This document shows, piece by piece, positions 8,096 to 16,466 of a stretch of DNA of 64,000 bases. This DNA comes from JAUIAI01 sp049680625. GTDB lineage: Bacteria > Pseudomonadota > Gammaproteobacteria > Burkholderiales > Burkholderiaceae_E. A program made the translations under genes and the position numbers. The stretch covers positions 1 through 64,000 of the forward strand of contig JBAUID010000011.1 in NCBI GenBank assembly GCA_049680625.1. The letters are read 5' to 3'. Position 1 is the stretch's first letter, and each line of letters starts with the position of its first letter. The notes under the pieces are model-generated. The model saw only the letters and a list, made by a program, of their open reading frames with translations. It was not told the origin of the DNA and ran no database searches.

Positions 8096-8878
8096 TTATT
8101 CGATTTTTGCTTTATCGCGCAAAGCTTTCTGAAGCCCGAGAATTCGCTGGCGTTCAATACCTTGCCGCAGCTGCGGTTTGACAGATTCCAGTGACGGCGG
8201 TTGTGCTTCGCGGGTGTCATCAAGCCGGATTACGTGATAGCCGTAGTCGGTTTTCACCGGTTCATTCGTATATTCGCCTTTCTTCAGGTTAACCATGGCT
8301 TCGGAAAACGCGGGTACAAAGGTTGACGGCGAATTCCAGTCAAGGTCACCACCGCGCGCGGCTGAACCCGGGTCTTTGGACTGCTTGGCCATAGCCTTGA
8401 AATCACCACCTTTTTTCAGATCAGCGATGATCTTTTTTGCCGTGGCGGCGTCCTCGACCAGAATGTGACTTGCCCGGTATTCCAATTCGCCTTTTTGCTC
8501 ACTATTTTGTTTGGCATAAGCGGCTTGTACTTCTTCGTCAGTAATTGGCTGAGTGGCAAGCTCGTTACGAATCAAGGCCTGGATGAGAATGTCCTGGCGT
8601 GCACGGATAAGCTGGTTTTCAACTTCCGGTGAGGTTGCCAGTTTGCGGGCCTGCGCTTCCTGAACGAATAATTCCCGAGAAATTAGCTCTTCGCGCACCA
8701 TTTCGCGCAGTTCAGGTGTGTCGGGTCTACCCTGAGCAACCATTGCTTTGACAAAGGCATCTACCCGCGATAGCGGTATCGCTTCGTTATTTACGATTAC
8801 CGCGTTTTGCGCGCTAACGTTGCCGCACATCAGGATGACACAAACTGCTGTGCAGATTGAGGCTTTGGATAGTTTCAT
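8096..8878 (-). CDS. Periplasmic peptidyl-prolyl cis-trans isomerase, parvulin (PpiC/SurA type)
   Basis: A 260-residue exported foldase. The signal peptide MKLSKASICTAVCVILMC ends near the VSAQ cleavage site. A SurA-like helical N-region follows, then one parvulin (rotamase) domain from about residue 135 (ASHILVEDAATAKKI) through GDLDWNSPSTFVPAF to DYGYHVIRLDD. It would catalyse proline isomerisation during outer-membrane or secreted protein folding. ATG 8878 is chosen because AAGGA lies six bases before it; an upstream in-frame start adds five residues and spoils this spacing. Upstream toward bolA lies a 13-bp tandem repeat. Confidence 0.9.
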   Translation of the reverse strand: MKLSKASICTAVCVILMCGNVSAQNAVIVNNEAIPLSRVDAFVKAMVAQGRPDTPELREMVREELISRELFVQEAQARKLATSPEVENQLIRARQDILIQALIRNELATQPITDEEVQAAYAKQNSEQKGELEYRASHILVEDAATAKKIIADLKKGGDFKAMAKQSKDPGSAARGGDLDWNSPSTFVPAFSEAMVNLKKGEYTNEPVKTDYGYHVIRLDDTREAQPPSLESVKPQLRQGIERQRILGLQKALRDKAKIE

Positions 8879-8927
8879 TGCAGTCCTTAGCAAAGTCGGG
8901 AATCTGTTATTTGTTTTTGGCGGAGTT

Positions 8928-8972
8928 ATCAGGTGGCACTATCAGGCAGCACTATCAGGCAGCACTATCAGG
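8928..8972. repeat. 13-bp tandem repeat between ppiC-like and bolA-like genes
   Basis: Three consecutive 13-base units (ATCAGGTGGCACT, then ATCAGGCAGCACT twice) and a partial fourth (ATCAGG). The last partial unit overlaps the stop codon of the BolA-like gene at 8968-8970. Both flanking genes are read leftward, so the array sits in the leader of the PpiC-type gene. Confidence 0.85.
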
Positions 8973-9267
8973 AGGCGTCTTTTTCATCGCTCGGAACTGA
9001 TGCTTCGATTGATAACGCGTGGACGCGTTCAGGCATCCAGTCCTGCACGGGATGATACACGAGGCGATGGCGGGCGATCGGGCTGATCCCGAGGAATCGG
9101 CGGCTGCTGATTTGCACCCGATAGTGTCCCGCACCTCCGGCAGCGCCGGCATGACCCGCATGCAAATGGCTTTCATCAGTCACGGTGATCGGGTCGCCGG
9201 GAAATGCCGCCGCCATGCGTTCGCGAACTTCGTCAGCTGATGGCCGTGTTCGTGGTTTATCACTCAT
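8968..9267 (-). CDS. bolA: BolA family protein
   Basis: A 99-residue protein with the BolA fold. Seen are a short N-terminal helix (SADEVRERMAAAF), the DESHLHAGHAG loop containing the conserved His residues, then VQISSRRFLGISPIARHRLVY, which matches the family FxGxSxxxRHRxVY signature. BolA proteins partner with monothiol glutaredoxins in iron-sulfur trafficking and affect cell shape and stress responses. ATG 9267 is preferred over a GTG three codons earlier. It lies between yciB (upstream, 22-base gap) and the PpiC-like gene, all leftward. The yciB-bolA-ppiC order is common in gammaproteobacteria. Confidence 0.9.
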   Translation of the reverse strand: MSDKPRTRPSADEVRERMAAAFPGDPITVTDESHLHAGHAGAAGGAGHYRVQISSRRFLGISPIARHRLVYHPVQDWMPERVHALSIEASVPSDEKDAS

Positions 9268-9289
9268 GAATTGCACCCATTACATGCGT

Positions 9290-9871
9290 TCATTGATCAT
9301 CCGTTGGTTTATCTGCAACTGTGGGAACGGTTTGGGGGTCGTCTTCGACAATATGTTTACCCATCCAGATAGCCAGCCCGATCACAAACACTATGGTCAG
9401 GCCGGTTGCCCCAAATACCTTGAACTGGACCCAGGTAGCGGTTTCGAAACTATAGGCAATGATCAGGTTGAGCGCCGCCATCAGTGCAAAGAAGATGATC
9501 CAGAGCCAGTTCATGGTGTTCCAGACGTGCTCAGGTAATTTTAGTTGGCCACCCATGACCGATTTGATCAGGTTCTTGCCGGCAATCAGCCTGCCAAACA
9601 GCAGCGCCCCGGCAAACGCCAGGTACAGGACACTGGGTTTGAGCTTGATAAAGGTTTCATCGCGCAGGAATAGGGTGAGCCCGCCAAAGACCACAATAAT
9701 GCCCAGACCGAGCCATTGCATACTCTCGACGGGCCGACCGCGTATTTTCAGCCAGGCGATAACGGCAATGCTGGCGGCAATGGCGACCCCGGTGGCAATA
9801 TAGATGTCGTACACCTTGTACGCTGCGAAAAACAACAGCAGCGGGAAGAGGTCCAGAAAGAGTTTGCCCAT
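9290..9871 (-). CDS. yciB: Inner-membrane septation protein A (YciB/IspZ family)
   Basis: A 193-residue protein starting MGKLFLDLFPLLLFFAAYKVYDI and carrying five to six hydrophobic spans with the family markers WLKIRGRPVESMQWLGLG and LRDETFIKLKPSVLY. YciB is an inner-membrane protein that influences septation and envelope integrity; its mechanism is unsettled. Length is normal. It heads a leftward group with bolA and the PpiC-like gene and diverges from the small basic-protein gene at 9939, sharing a 67-base control region with it. Confidence 0.93.
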   Translation of the reverse strand: MGKLFLDLFPLLLFFAAYKVYDIYIATGVAIAASIAVIAWLKIRGRPVESMQWLGLGIIVVFGGLTLFLRDETFIKLKPSVLYLAFAGALLFGRLIAGKNLIKSVMGGQLKLPEHVWNTMNWLWIIFFALMAALNLIIAYSFETATWVQFKVFGATGLTIVFVIGLAIWMGKHIVEDDPQTVPTVADKPTDDQ

Positions 9872-9879
9872 AAGTTCAC

Positions 9880-9905
9880 TTGACCCGGCCGGAACTGGCT
9901 ATAAT
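9880..9905 (+). promoter_or_regulatory. Sigma-70-like promoter for the small basic-protein gene
   Basis: A perfect TATAAT at 9900-9905. Candidate -35 elements are TTGACC at 9880-9885 (14-base spacer, short) or TTCACT at 9875-9880 (19-base spacer). Transcription would begin near 9912, leaving a leader of about 27 bases with GGGAG before the GTG at 9939. Confidence 0.5.
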
Positions 9906-9938
9906 TGAGGGCTTCGATTATGCAACGGGAGCCCACGC

Positions 9939-10079
9939 GTGGCCGACATTAACCGTACAAGACGCAACACCCTGGAACGCAAGTGCCTGCCCAAGTCTCT
10001 GAAACGTCTGTTTGTAGGCGCTCAGAAGAGCACTTTTAAGATGCTCGAACTCGTCAAGCCAACCAAAAATCGCCGCTAA
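9939..10079 (+). CDS. Small basic protein, 46 residues, unknown function
   Basis: A short frame beginning GTG with GGGAG seven bases upstream, read as MADINRTRRNTLERK, then CLPKSLKRLFVGAQKSTF, ending KPTKNRR. About a third of the residues are Lys or Arg, with one Cys and no membrane span, so it could bind nucleic acid or the ribosome. Support for a real gene: consensus -10 box upstream, a good ribosome-binding site, and an intrinsic terminator about 100 bases after the stop. I do not recognise the family. The N-terminus recalls other short conserved basic proteins near yciB, but I cannot verify that. Confidence 0.6.
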   Translation: MADINRTRRNTLERKCLPKSLKRLFVGAQKSTFKMLELVKPTKNRR

Positions 10080-10179
10080 ACAAAGCGGGTTGGGGGCTTT
10101 TTAAGCCGCAAAACGTTGGCCAGGGCTTGGTCCAGGCTTTGGCCAGTATTTTGGGCAGGGCAGGTAGAAATTAAGAATT

Positions 10180-10201
10180 GGCCGCCGCGGGCGGCCTTTT
10201 T
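10180..10201 (+). terminator. Rho-independent terminator
   Basis: A perfect 7-bp stem GGCCGCC/GGCGGCC with a 3-base loop (GCG), followed by TTTTT. It ends the transcript of the 46-residue gene and also isolates the acyl-CoA cluster downstream. Confidence 0.85.
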
Positions 10202-10597
10202 GCGTTGGCAATCCCGATTTGGCAAACAGATCGGGTAACCTGAATCGGTAGCTTGAATCGGTAGCTTGAATCGGCGACCTGAGATGGAATCCTGAGTCGG
10301 CAGGTCAGGGTCAGCAATGCCGTCCCCGGGGGTTTTGGCCCCAGGAGCGCCTGGCTACTCCCTGCTGGGCAGCGTAGGCGCTACCTGCTTGCCGTGGGCC
10401 ACAAGCTTTCACCTCACCGATTGCTTTGAAGCTTTGGGCATGTCGTCGCGTTGTTCATAGCAGGGCTTTGCGTCGGTTGCGGCGCAACAAGCGGCTGTAG
10501 AATTCGTTTGCGACAGTACTCAAGACGTAACCGCGGCAACAGACCCACGGTCAGCGGCCTGATACGCCATTGAGAATAGAGGAATCAGGAGACAGAT
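10202..10597. other. Intergenic region without a recognisable gene
   Basis: About 395 bases between the terminator and the acyl-CoA ligase. It contains a degenerate 13-bp repeat array at 10239-10303. I see no open frame with a ribosome-binding site and no tRNA-like fold. A GGAG-like site precedes the ligase ATG at 10598. Confidence 0.6.
10239..10303. repeat. Degenerate 13-bp tandem repeat, five units
   Basis: Units are CCTGAATCGGTAG, CTTGAATCGGTAG, CTTGAATCGGCGA, CCTGAGATGGAAT and CCTGAGTCGGCAG. The second and third are nearly identical and the outer ones diverge. Same 13-base period as the array at 8928, but a different sequence. Confidence 0.75.
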
Positions 10598-12238
10598 ATG
10601 AATGGTTTGATGATGCAGATGCCTTTGCTCGTATCGTCGTTTTTGCAGCACGCGGCTCGACACCATGGTGATGTTGAAGTTGTTTCACAGCGAATCGAAG
10701 GTGATTTGCATCGCACCACGTATAGCAAGCTTGAGTCCCGGGCCCGTCAGCTTGCCAGTGCATTCCAACAGGCCGGTGCGCAACCCGGTGATCGGATTGC
10801 ATCGTTAGCGTGGAACGGATACCGCCACATGGAAAGCTATTACGCCGCCGGCGGTATGGGCGGGGTGATCCATACAATCAACCCGCGCCTGCATCCGGAG
10901 CAGATCGCGTGGATCATCAATGACGCACAAGACAGCCACCTGGTTTTTGATATCAGCTTTCTGCCAATCATTGAATCAATTGCCAGTCAGTGCCCCACGG
11001 TGAAGTCGTGGATCGCCCTGATTGATCCGGACCAGCAGCCGTCGTCTGACAAAATTTCCAACCTGCTGAACTACGAGACCTTTCTGGCCAGCGGTGACCC
11101 CACCTACCGGTGGCCGTCGATGGATGAAAATACGGCGGTTGCTCTTTGTTATACATCCGGAACAACAGGCAATCCGAAAGGTGCCTTGTATTCACATCGG
11201 TCCACAGTCTTGCATGCTTATGGCGCGGCGCTGCCGGATGCGATGGGTTGCTCTGCCCGCGATGTGATTCTGCCGGTGGTTCCAATGTTCCACGTTAACG
11301 CCTGGGGTATTCCCTACGTTGCTCCGCTAGTTGGCGCCAAACTGGTATTCCCGGGTCAAAACCTGGATGGGAAATCGATTCATGATTTGTTTGAAAAAGA
11401 AAAAGTTACCTACTCGGCCGGGGTACCAACCGTCTGGCTGGGCCTGCTGAATCATGTCAAGGCAAACAATCTGAAATTCACGAGCCTTACCCGAACAGTT
11501 ATCGGTGGTTCTGCCTGCCCGCCAGCAATGATTCAGAGTTTCCGCAACTTAGGTGTCGAAGTAATACATGCCTGGGGTATGACTGAAATGTCGCCATTGG
11601 GAACTTTAAGTAAGTTGCAGCTTAAGCATCTCGATGCCGATGAGCAGACCCAGCTCAAAGTGTTTGAGAAACAAGGTCACGTCATCTGCGGTATCGATAT
11701 GAAAATTGTCGATGATAACAACACGGAACTGCCGTGGGACGGGACAACTTATGGCAATTTGCTGGTACGCGGCCCGTGGGTGATGCGTGAGTATTTCAAA
11801 GGTGCGGGTGGTGACCCCCTTTTGTATGATGCAAACGGCGACGGTTGGTTTCCCACCGGGGATGTGGCGACAATTGATGCGGATGGTTATATGCAGATTA
11901 CCGACCGTAGCAAAGATGTCATCAAGTCAGGCGGCGAGTGGATCAGTTCGATCGATCTCGAGAATCTGGCGATTGCCCATCCCAAAGTTGCCAATGCTGC
12001 CGTCATCGGTGTGGTGCATCCGAAGTGGGACGAACGACCTTTGCTGATTGTTGTGCCGACTGCCGGAGAAACGATTGATGCTCGCGAAATACTGGATTTT
12101 TATGACGGAAAGGTCGCGAAATGGTGGATTCCGGACGACGTTCAAGTGGTTGAAGAAATTCCGCTCGGCGCTACCGGCAAGATTCTGAAGACGCGCTTGC
12201 GCGAACAATTTTCTGACTACGTGTTACCAACGGCCTGA
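10598..12238 (+). CDS. Fatty-acid/acyl-CoA ligase (AMP-forming, ANL superfamily)
   Basis: A 546-residue adenylate-forming enzyme that activates a carboxylic acid with ATP and CoA. Motifs include the P-loop YTSGTTGNPKGA (from residue 185), VPMFHVNAW, GGSACPP, the adenylate-binding HAWGMTEMSP, the hinge DGWFPTGDVATID followed by DRSKDVIKSGGEWIS, and the catalytic lysine in GATGKILKTRLR near residue 529. The sequence is of the medium/long-chain (AlkK-like) type rather than the FadD signature. It starts the acyl-CoA degradation cluster. An intrinsic-looking hairpin overlaps its stop codon, so the following genes may be transcribed separately. Confidence 0.92.
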   Translation: MNGLMMQMPLLVSSFLQHAARHHGDVEVVSQRIEGDLHRTTYSKLESRARQLASAFQQAGAQPGDRIASLAWNGYRHMESYYAAGGMGGVIHTINPRLHPEQIAWIINDAQDSHLVFDISFLPIIESIASQCPTVKSWIALIDPDQQPSSDKISNLLNYETFLASGDPTYRWPSMDENTAVALCYTSGTTGNPKGALYSHRSTVLHAYGAALPDAMGCSARDVILPVVPMFHVNAWGIPYVAPLVGAKLVFPGQNLDGKSIHDLFEKEKVTYSAGVPTVWLGLLNHVKANNLKFTSLTRTVIGGSACPPAMIQSFRNLGVEVIHAWGMTEMSPLGTLSKLQLKHLDADEQTQLKVFEKQGHVICGIDMKIVDDNNTELPWDGTTYGNLLVRGPWVMREYFKGAGGDPLLYDANGDGWFPTGDVATIDADGYMQITDRSKDVIKSGGEWISSIDLENLAIAHPKVANAAVIGVVHPKWDERPLLIVVPTAGETIDAREILDFYDGKVAKWWIPDDVQVVEEIPLGATGKILKTRLREQFSDYVLPTA

Positions 12239-12255
12239 CCAGGTCGGGCCGTTTT
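12229..12255 (+). terminator. Probable intrinsic terminator overlapping the ligase stop codon
   Basis: AACGGCC (12229-12235) pairs with GGCCGTT (12247-12253) around an 11-base loop, and the right arm runs into TTTT (12252-12255). The stem includes the last codons of the acyl-CoA ligase, whose TGA is 12236-12238. Confidence 0.5.
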
Positions 12256-12364
12256 CCGGTGGCGGTTTTCGTTGGTCATTGGTTCGTTGCCATAGTTAAA
12301 CGGCTTAGGTTGCCGGCATACTAAGCAAAAATTATTCTTTAAACAGACAATTCACGGGGTCTCA

Positions 12365-14458
12365 ATGACACAGGCAGAGTATTCACAAGACGGCGAAGTT
12401 GCCATCATTACGATGAACAACCCGCCAGTTAATTCGCTATCGCATGGTTTGCGCAGCGCAATTGTTGATTGTATGAAGCGGGCAATGGCTGACAATACCG
12501 TTAAAGCCGTTGTGCTGACTGGTGCGGGCAGGGCTTTTTCTGGTGGCGCTGAGATTCGCGAGTTCAACACACCGAAAGCGTTTGCGGCTCCTCACTTGCT
12601 GACGGTTATCGAAGTCATCGAAGCGGCAAGCAAGCCGGTCATCGCTGCCGTGCATTCGGTTGCCATGGGTGGTGGGCTTGAACTTGCCCTTGGGTGCCAT
12701 TATAGGGTTGCATCAGCCGGTGCATTGATCGCCTTGCCTGAAGTCAAAATTGGTTTGCTGCCCGGTGCCGGTGGGACGCAGCGGCTGCCGCGGGTTGTGC
12801 CATTTGAGATGGCTACCAATATGATTGTTTCCGGTGCTTCGATTAAATCTGAAAATTTTGGTGACTCACAGTTATTCGATCGCATGATTGACGGTGACCT
12901 GGTCAGTGGCGCGGTTAAGTTTGCGAGTGAAGTCGTCGCCAAAGGCAGCGAGCTTCCGCTGATTAGAAATTTGCGGGTTAACTATCCGGATGCGGAGGCT
13001 TTTCTGCAGTTTTCTAAGAATACGGTCACGGCGATGGCTCCACAGTTTCCGGCGCCGGCGGCATGTATCGAAGCGATTCGCGCCGCTGCCTTGTTGCCGT
13101 TCGACAAAGGTATGGCGGTTGAACGTGCCGGTTTCGACAAACTGGTGTTGACCAAAGAATCCAAGGCATTGCGCCATGCGTTTTTCGCGGAACGTGCCGC
13201 GACCAAAATTCCTGACGTACCGGCTGATACCCCGCTGCGTGACATCAGGCTGGCCGCCGTAATTGGCGCTGGCACGATGGGTAGTGGTATTGCGATGAAT
13301 TTTGCCAATGCCGGTATTCCGGTGTTTTTGCTTGAGGCAAAAAAGGAAGCCCTGGACAAAGGCATGGCTACGATCAAGGCAAACTACGAACGCACGGCAA
13401 AAAAAGGTCGGCTCAAACCGGCACAAGCAGAGCAACGGCTTGGATTGATTACACCTGTACTTGATTATGCGGCACTCAAAGATGCCGATATTGTTGTTGA
13501 GGCAGTATTCGAAGACATGGATGTGAAAAAGGCCGTTTTTGAGACCTTGGACAAAACCATGAAGGCCGGTGCGATCCTGGCCAGCAATACCTCAACTCTG
13601 GATGTGGATAAAATCGCTGAATTCACAGCGCGACCGCAGGACGTTATTGGTACACACTTCTTCTCACCCGCAAACGTGATGAAGTTGCTCGAGGTTGTTC
13701 GTGGCCGGCAGACCGCCAAAGACGTGCTGGCAACGACCATGAAGCTCGCTAAACAAATTCGAAAAACTGCCGTTGTATCCGGTGTCTGTGACGGGTTTAT
13801 TGGTAATCGGATGATTGAACAGTATTCTCGTCAGGCAACTTTTATGCTTGACGAAGGAGCATCTCCGGCGCAGGTGGATCGGGCAATTGAGAAACTTGGC
13901 TTTGCGATGGGGCCGTTCCGGATGGGTGATCTTGCTGGTAACGACGTGGGTTGGTATATCCGTAAACGCCGCTATGTCGAGAAGCCCGAGGTAAAGTATT
14001 CCGCGGTGGCGGACCGCTTGTGCGAGGCCGGGCGATTTGGTCAGAAAACAGGGCTTGGCTGGTATCGTTATGAAGCGGGTAGTCGCAAGGCAATTCCCGA
14101 TCCGGCAGTTGACAAAATCATTGCCAGCCACCGCGCAGACATCGGCGCCCCACAGCGCAAGCTGTCGGACGATGAAATTGTGCACCGCCTGATGTTTGCC
14201 CTGGTGAACGAAGGCGCGAAGATTCTCGAAGAAGGCATCGCGATGCGCGCATCCGACATCGACCTGATTTATCTGACCGGCTATGGCTTTCCACTGCACC
14301 ACGGCGGGCCAATGTTCTATGCCGATCAATACGGTTTGTACAACGTTGTGAACAAAATGGCGGAGTTCGCATCCATAGATTCTGGTGACCCTGGCTTCTG
14401 GGAACCAGCGCCGCTTCTGGCGCGACTCGCCGCTGATGCTAAGTCATTTAACGATTAA
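12365..14458 (+). CDS. Bifunctional enoyl-CoA hydratase / 3-hydroxyacyl-CoA dehydrogenase
   Basis: A 697-residue fusion for two central steps of beta-oxidation. The N-terminal crotonase domain shows GAGRAFSGGAEIREF (oxyanion hole), MGGGLELALGCHY and PEVKIGLLPGAGGTQRLPR, with both Glu residues used by hydratases. A linker leads to the NAD-binding domain AVIGAGTMGSGIAMNFANAG (from about residue 298), HFFSPANVMKLLEVV (about 431, His of the dehydrogenase) and VCDGFIGNRM, then the duplicated C-terminal helical domain. The organisation resembles FadJ and peroxisomal MFE1. It is followed 50 bases later by thiolase, the usual partner, so the pair likely forms a trifunctional set. Confidence 0.93.
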   Translation: MTQAEYSQDGEVAIITMNNPPVNSLSHGLRSAIVDCMKRAMADNTVKAVVLTGAGRAFSGGAEIREFNTPKAFAAPHLLTVIEVIEAASKPVIAAVHSVAMGGGLELALGCHYRVASAGALIALPEVKIGLLPGAGGTQRLPRVVPFEMATNMIVSGASIKSENFGDSQLFDRMIDGDLVSGAVKFASEVVAKGSELPLIRNLRVNYPDAEAFLQFSKNTVTAMAPQFPAPAACIEAIRAAALLPFDKGMAVERAGFDKLVLTKESKALRHAFFAERAATKIPDVPADTPLRDIRLAAVIGAGTMGSGIAMNFANAGIPVFLLEAKKEALDKGMATIKANYERTAKKGRLKPAQAEQRLGLITPVLDYAALKDADIVVEAVFEDMDVKKAVFETLDKTMKAGAILASNTSTLDVDKIAEFTARPQDVIGTHFFSPANVMKLLEVVRGRQTAKDVLATTMKLAKQIRKTAVVSGVCDGFIGNRMIEQYSRQATFMLDEGASPAQVDRAIEKLGFAMGPFRMGDLAGNDVGWYIRKRRYVEKPEVKYSAVADRLCEAGRFGQKTGLGWYRYEAGSRKAIPDPAVDKIIASHRADIGAPQRKLSDDEIVHRLMFALVNEGAKILEEGIAMRASDIDLIYLTGYGFPLHHGGPMFYADQYGLYNVVNKMAEFASIDSGDPGFWEPAPLLARLAADAKSFND

Positions 14459-14508
14459 TGGTGGCGCCAGCTGCCCAACCATTCGATTCAGATTCATAAG
14501 GAAAACCA

Positions 14509-15687
14509 ATGAGAGAAGCAGTGATTGTCTCAACCGCGCGAACTGCGCTGGCAAAAAGTTGGCGTGGCGCGTTAAATATGACCCACGGGGCAACCATGGG
14601 TGGTCATGTCGTCAAAGCGGCAATTGACCGGGCTGGTATCGACCCGGCCCAGGTCGAAGACGTGCTGATGGGATGCGCCAATCCGGAAGGTGCAACCGGC
14701 TCGAATATTGCCCGCCAGATTGCGCTGGCTGCCGGCTGTCCGGTCACAACGGCCGGCGTAACAATTAACCGGTTTTGCTCGTCAGGCCTGCAGACTATCG
14801 CAATGGCGGCACAACGGGTTATTGCCGATGAAGGTGATGTTTTTGTTGCCGGTGGTGTTGAGTCAATTTCATGTGTTCAAAATGAAATGAACATGCACAT
14901 GATTACCGACAAAAATCTGAAGCAATCGAAACCTGAAATCTACTGGTCCATGCTCCAGACAGCGGAAAAAGTAGCCGAGCGCTATAAAATATCTCGCGAC
15001 GTGCAGGACGAATACGGTGTTCAGAGCCAGCAGCGTGCGTGTGCGGCAGCTGCTGAAGGGAAATTTAAAGACGAAATTATTCCAATTACTGTGCGCGCAG
15101 CCGTGGCTGATAAGAACACCAAGCAGCTTCTTACCCGCGACGTCACGCTCCAGGAAGACGAAGGTCGGCGTGAGGACACAACGCTTGAAGGCGTGTCAAA
15201 AATCCGCGCTGCATTGCCTGGCGGTGTTATCTCCGCCGGTAACGCGAGCCAGTTTTCTGATGGCGCTGGCGCCTGTGTTGTTATGGATTCGAAGGCAGCT
15301 GAGAAGCAGGGTCTTAAGCCGCTTGGGTATTTTCGCGGATTTGCGGTGGCCGGTTGCGAACCTGACGAGATGGGTATTGGCCCAGCTTTTGCGGTCCCCA
15401 AGCTGCTGGCCCGAACTGGCCACAAGGTTGAAGACATCGACTTATGGGAGCTGAACGAAGCCTTTGCCGTTCAGGTTATTTACTGTCGTGACAAGCTAGG
15501 TATTCCGGCCGACCGGCTCAATGTCAACGGTGGGGCTATTGCGGTTGGACACCCCTATGGCATGAGCGGGCAGCGACTGACCGGGCATGCGTTAATCGAA
15601 GGCAGGCGCCGTGGTGCCAAACTGGTAGTGGTGACCATGTGTATTGGCGGTGGCATGGGTGCGGCTGGATTGTTCGAGGTTATCTGA
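14509..15687 (+). CDS. Acetyl-CoA C-acyltransferase (thiolase)
   Basis: A 392-residue thiolase cleaving 3-ketoacyl-CoA with CoA. The acylated cysteine lies in NRFCSSGLQTIAMA (Cys 90). The second active-site elements are GGAIAVGHPYGMSGQR (His) and MCIGGGMGAAGLFE (second Cys) at the C-terminus. Length and motifs are those of the FadA/FadI degradative group, not a sterol-carrier-type thiolase. The stop shares bases with the start of the next SDR (TGATG), implying translational coupling and one operon with the upstream hydratase/dehydrogenase. Confidence 0.95.
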   Translation: MREAVIVSTARTALAKSWRGALNMTHGATMGGHVVKAAIDRAGIDPAQVEDVLMGCANPEGATGSNIARQIALAAGCPVTTAGVTINRFCSSGLQTIAMAAQRVIADEGDVFVAGGVESISCVQNEMNMHMITDKNLKQSKPEIYWSMLQTAEKVAERYKISRDVQDEYGVQSQQRACAAAAEGKFKDEIIPITVRAAVADKNTKQLLTRDVTLQEDEGRREDTTLEGVSKIRAALPGGVISAGNASQFSDGAGACVVMDSKAAEKQGLKPLGYFRGFAVAGCEPDEMGIGPAFAVPKLLARTGHKVEDIDLWELNEAFAVQVIYCRDKLGIPADRLNVNGGAIAVGHPYGMSGQRLTGHALIEGRRRGAKLVVVTMCIGGGMGAAGLFEVI

Positions 15688-16466
15688 TGTCGACACCGGA
15701 ACAGTTGTTTAGTCTTGCTGGGCGTAAGGCCCTGGTCACCGGTGGCTCTCGTGGCCTCGGTTTGCAAATCAGCGAAGCCCTGGCCAGCGCCGGGGCCGAG
15801 GTGATTATTTCGGCCCGCAAGCAAAATGAACTTGATACGGCAGTGGCTCACTTGCAAGGCCTGGGAGCCACCGCCAGTGCGATTTCTGCGGATATGTCTA
15901 AACCCGATTCGGTGACTGCGTTGGCTGAACAAGCGGTTGAGCAAGCCGGGCACCTGGACATCCTGGTCAACAATGCGGGCGCGGTTTGGGTTGCCAAAGC
16001 AGAAGAACATCCGCTTGAAGCCTGGCAAAAACTGGTCAATATCAACCTGACCGGCATTTTTGTTCTGACTCAGCGGGTAGCCCAATTGTCGATGATCCCG
16101 CGTCGCTATGGTCGGGTGCTGAATGTTGCGTCTATTGCCGGGCTCCGGGGGAACCAACTCGGCACCAATGAAACCCTTGCCTACAACACAACGAAAGGCG
16201 GGGTAGTGAACTTTACCCGGACACTTGCCGGTGAATGGGGGCAGTACGGCATCACGGTAAATGCGCTTGCGCCGGGATTCTTTCCGACCAAGATGACGAA
16301 TCATGCGCTTGACACGCTGGAGGAGACACTGAAGTCGGCGGCTCCGCTGAATCGTCTGGGTGATTCCGAAGATCTAAAAGGGGCGTCTTTATTGTTCTGC
16401 TCAGAAGCTGGCAAACATATCAGCGGCCAGATCCTGGCAATCGATGGAGGCGTCAGTGCCGTCTGA
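15687..16466 (+). CDS. SDR family oxidoreductase
   Basis: A 259-residue classical SDR with TGGSRGLG near residue 17, NNAGAVW near residue 93, the catalytic YNTTKGG near residue 166 and a GG-type C-terminal end (AIDGGVSAV). Residue SARK after the second strand suggests NADP(H). ATG 15687 overlaps the thiolase stop; a longer in-frame start at 15639 would lie inside the thiolase gene. Operon position suggests it reduces or oxidises a 3-hydroxyacyl/3-ketoacyl-CoA or an alcohol formed in the same pathway. Family members include FabG-like and gluconate 5-dehydrogenase-like enzymes. Confidence 0.9.
   Translation: MSTPEQLFSLAGRKALVTGGSRGLGLQISEALASAGAEVIISARKQNELDTAVAHLQGLGATASAISADMSKPDSVTALAEQAVEQAGHLDILVNNAGAVWVAKAEEHPLEAWQKLVNINLTGIFVLTQRVAQLSMIPRRYGRVLNVASIAGLRGNQLGTNETLAYNTTKGGVVNFTRTLAGEWGQYGITVNALAPGFFPTKMTNHALDTLEETLKSAAPLNRLGDSEDLKGASLLFCSEAGKHISGQILAIDGGVSAV

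Noticed and set aside
8928..10303. 13-bp arrays considered as CRISPR
   Set aside because: Units are contiguous without spacers, too short for CRISPR repeats, and no cas genes are present.
13664..14329. 221-codon minus-strand frame
   Set aside because: Lies wholly opposite the strongly recognised hydratase/dehydrogenase gene and resembles no known family.
15555..16304. 249-codon minus-strand frame
   Set aside because: Opposite thiolase and SDR genes with clear motifs; Arg/His-rich shadow composition.
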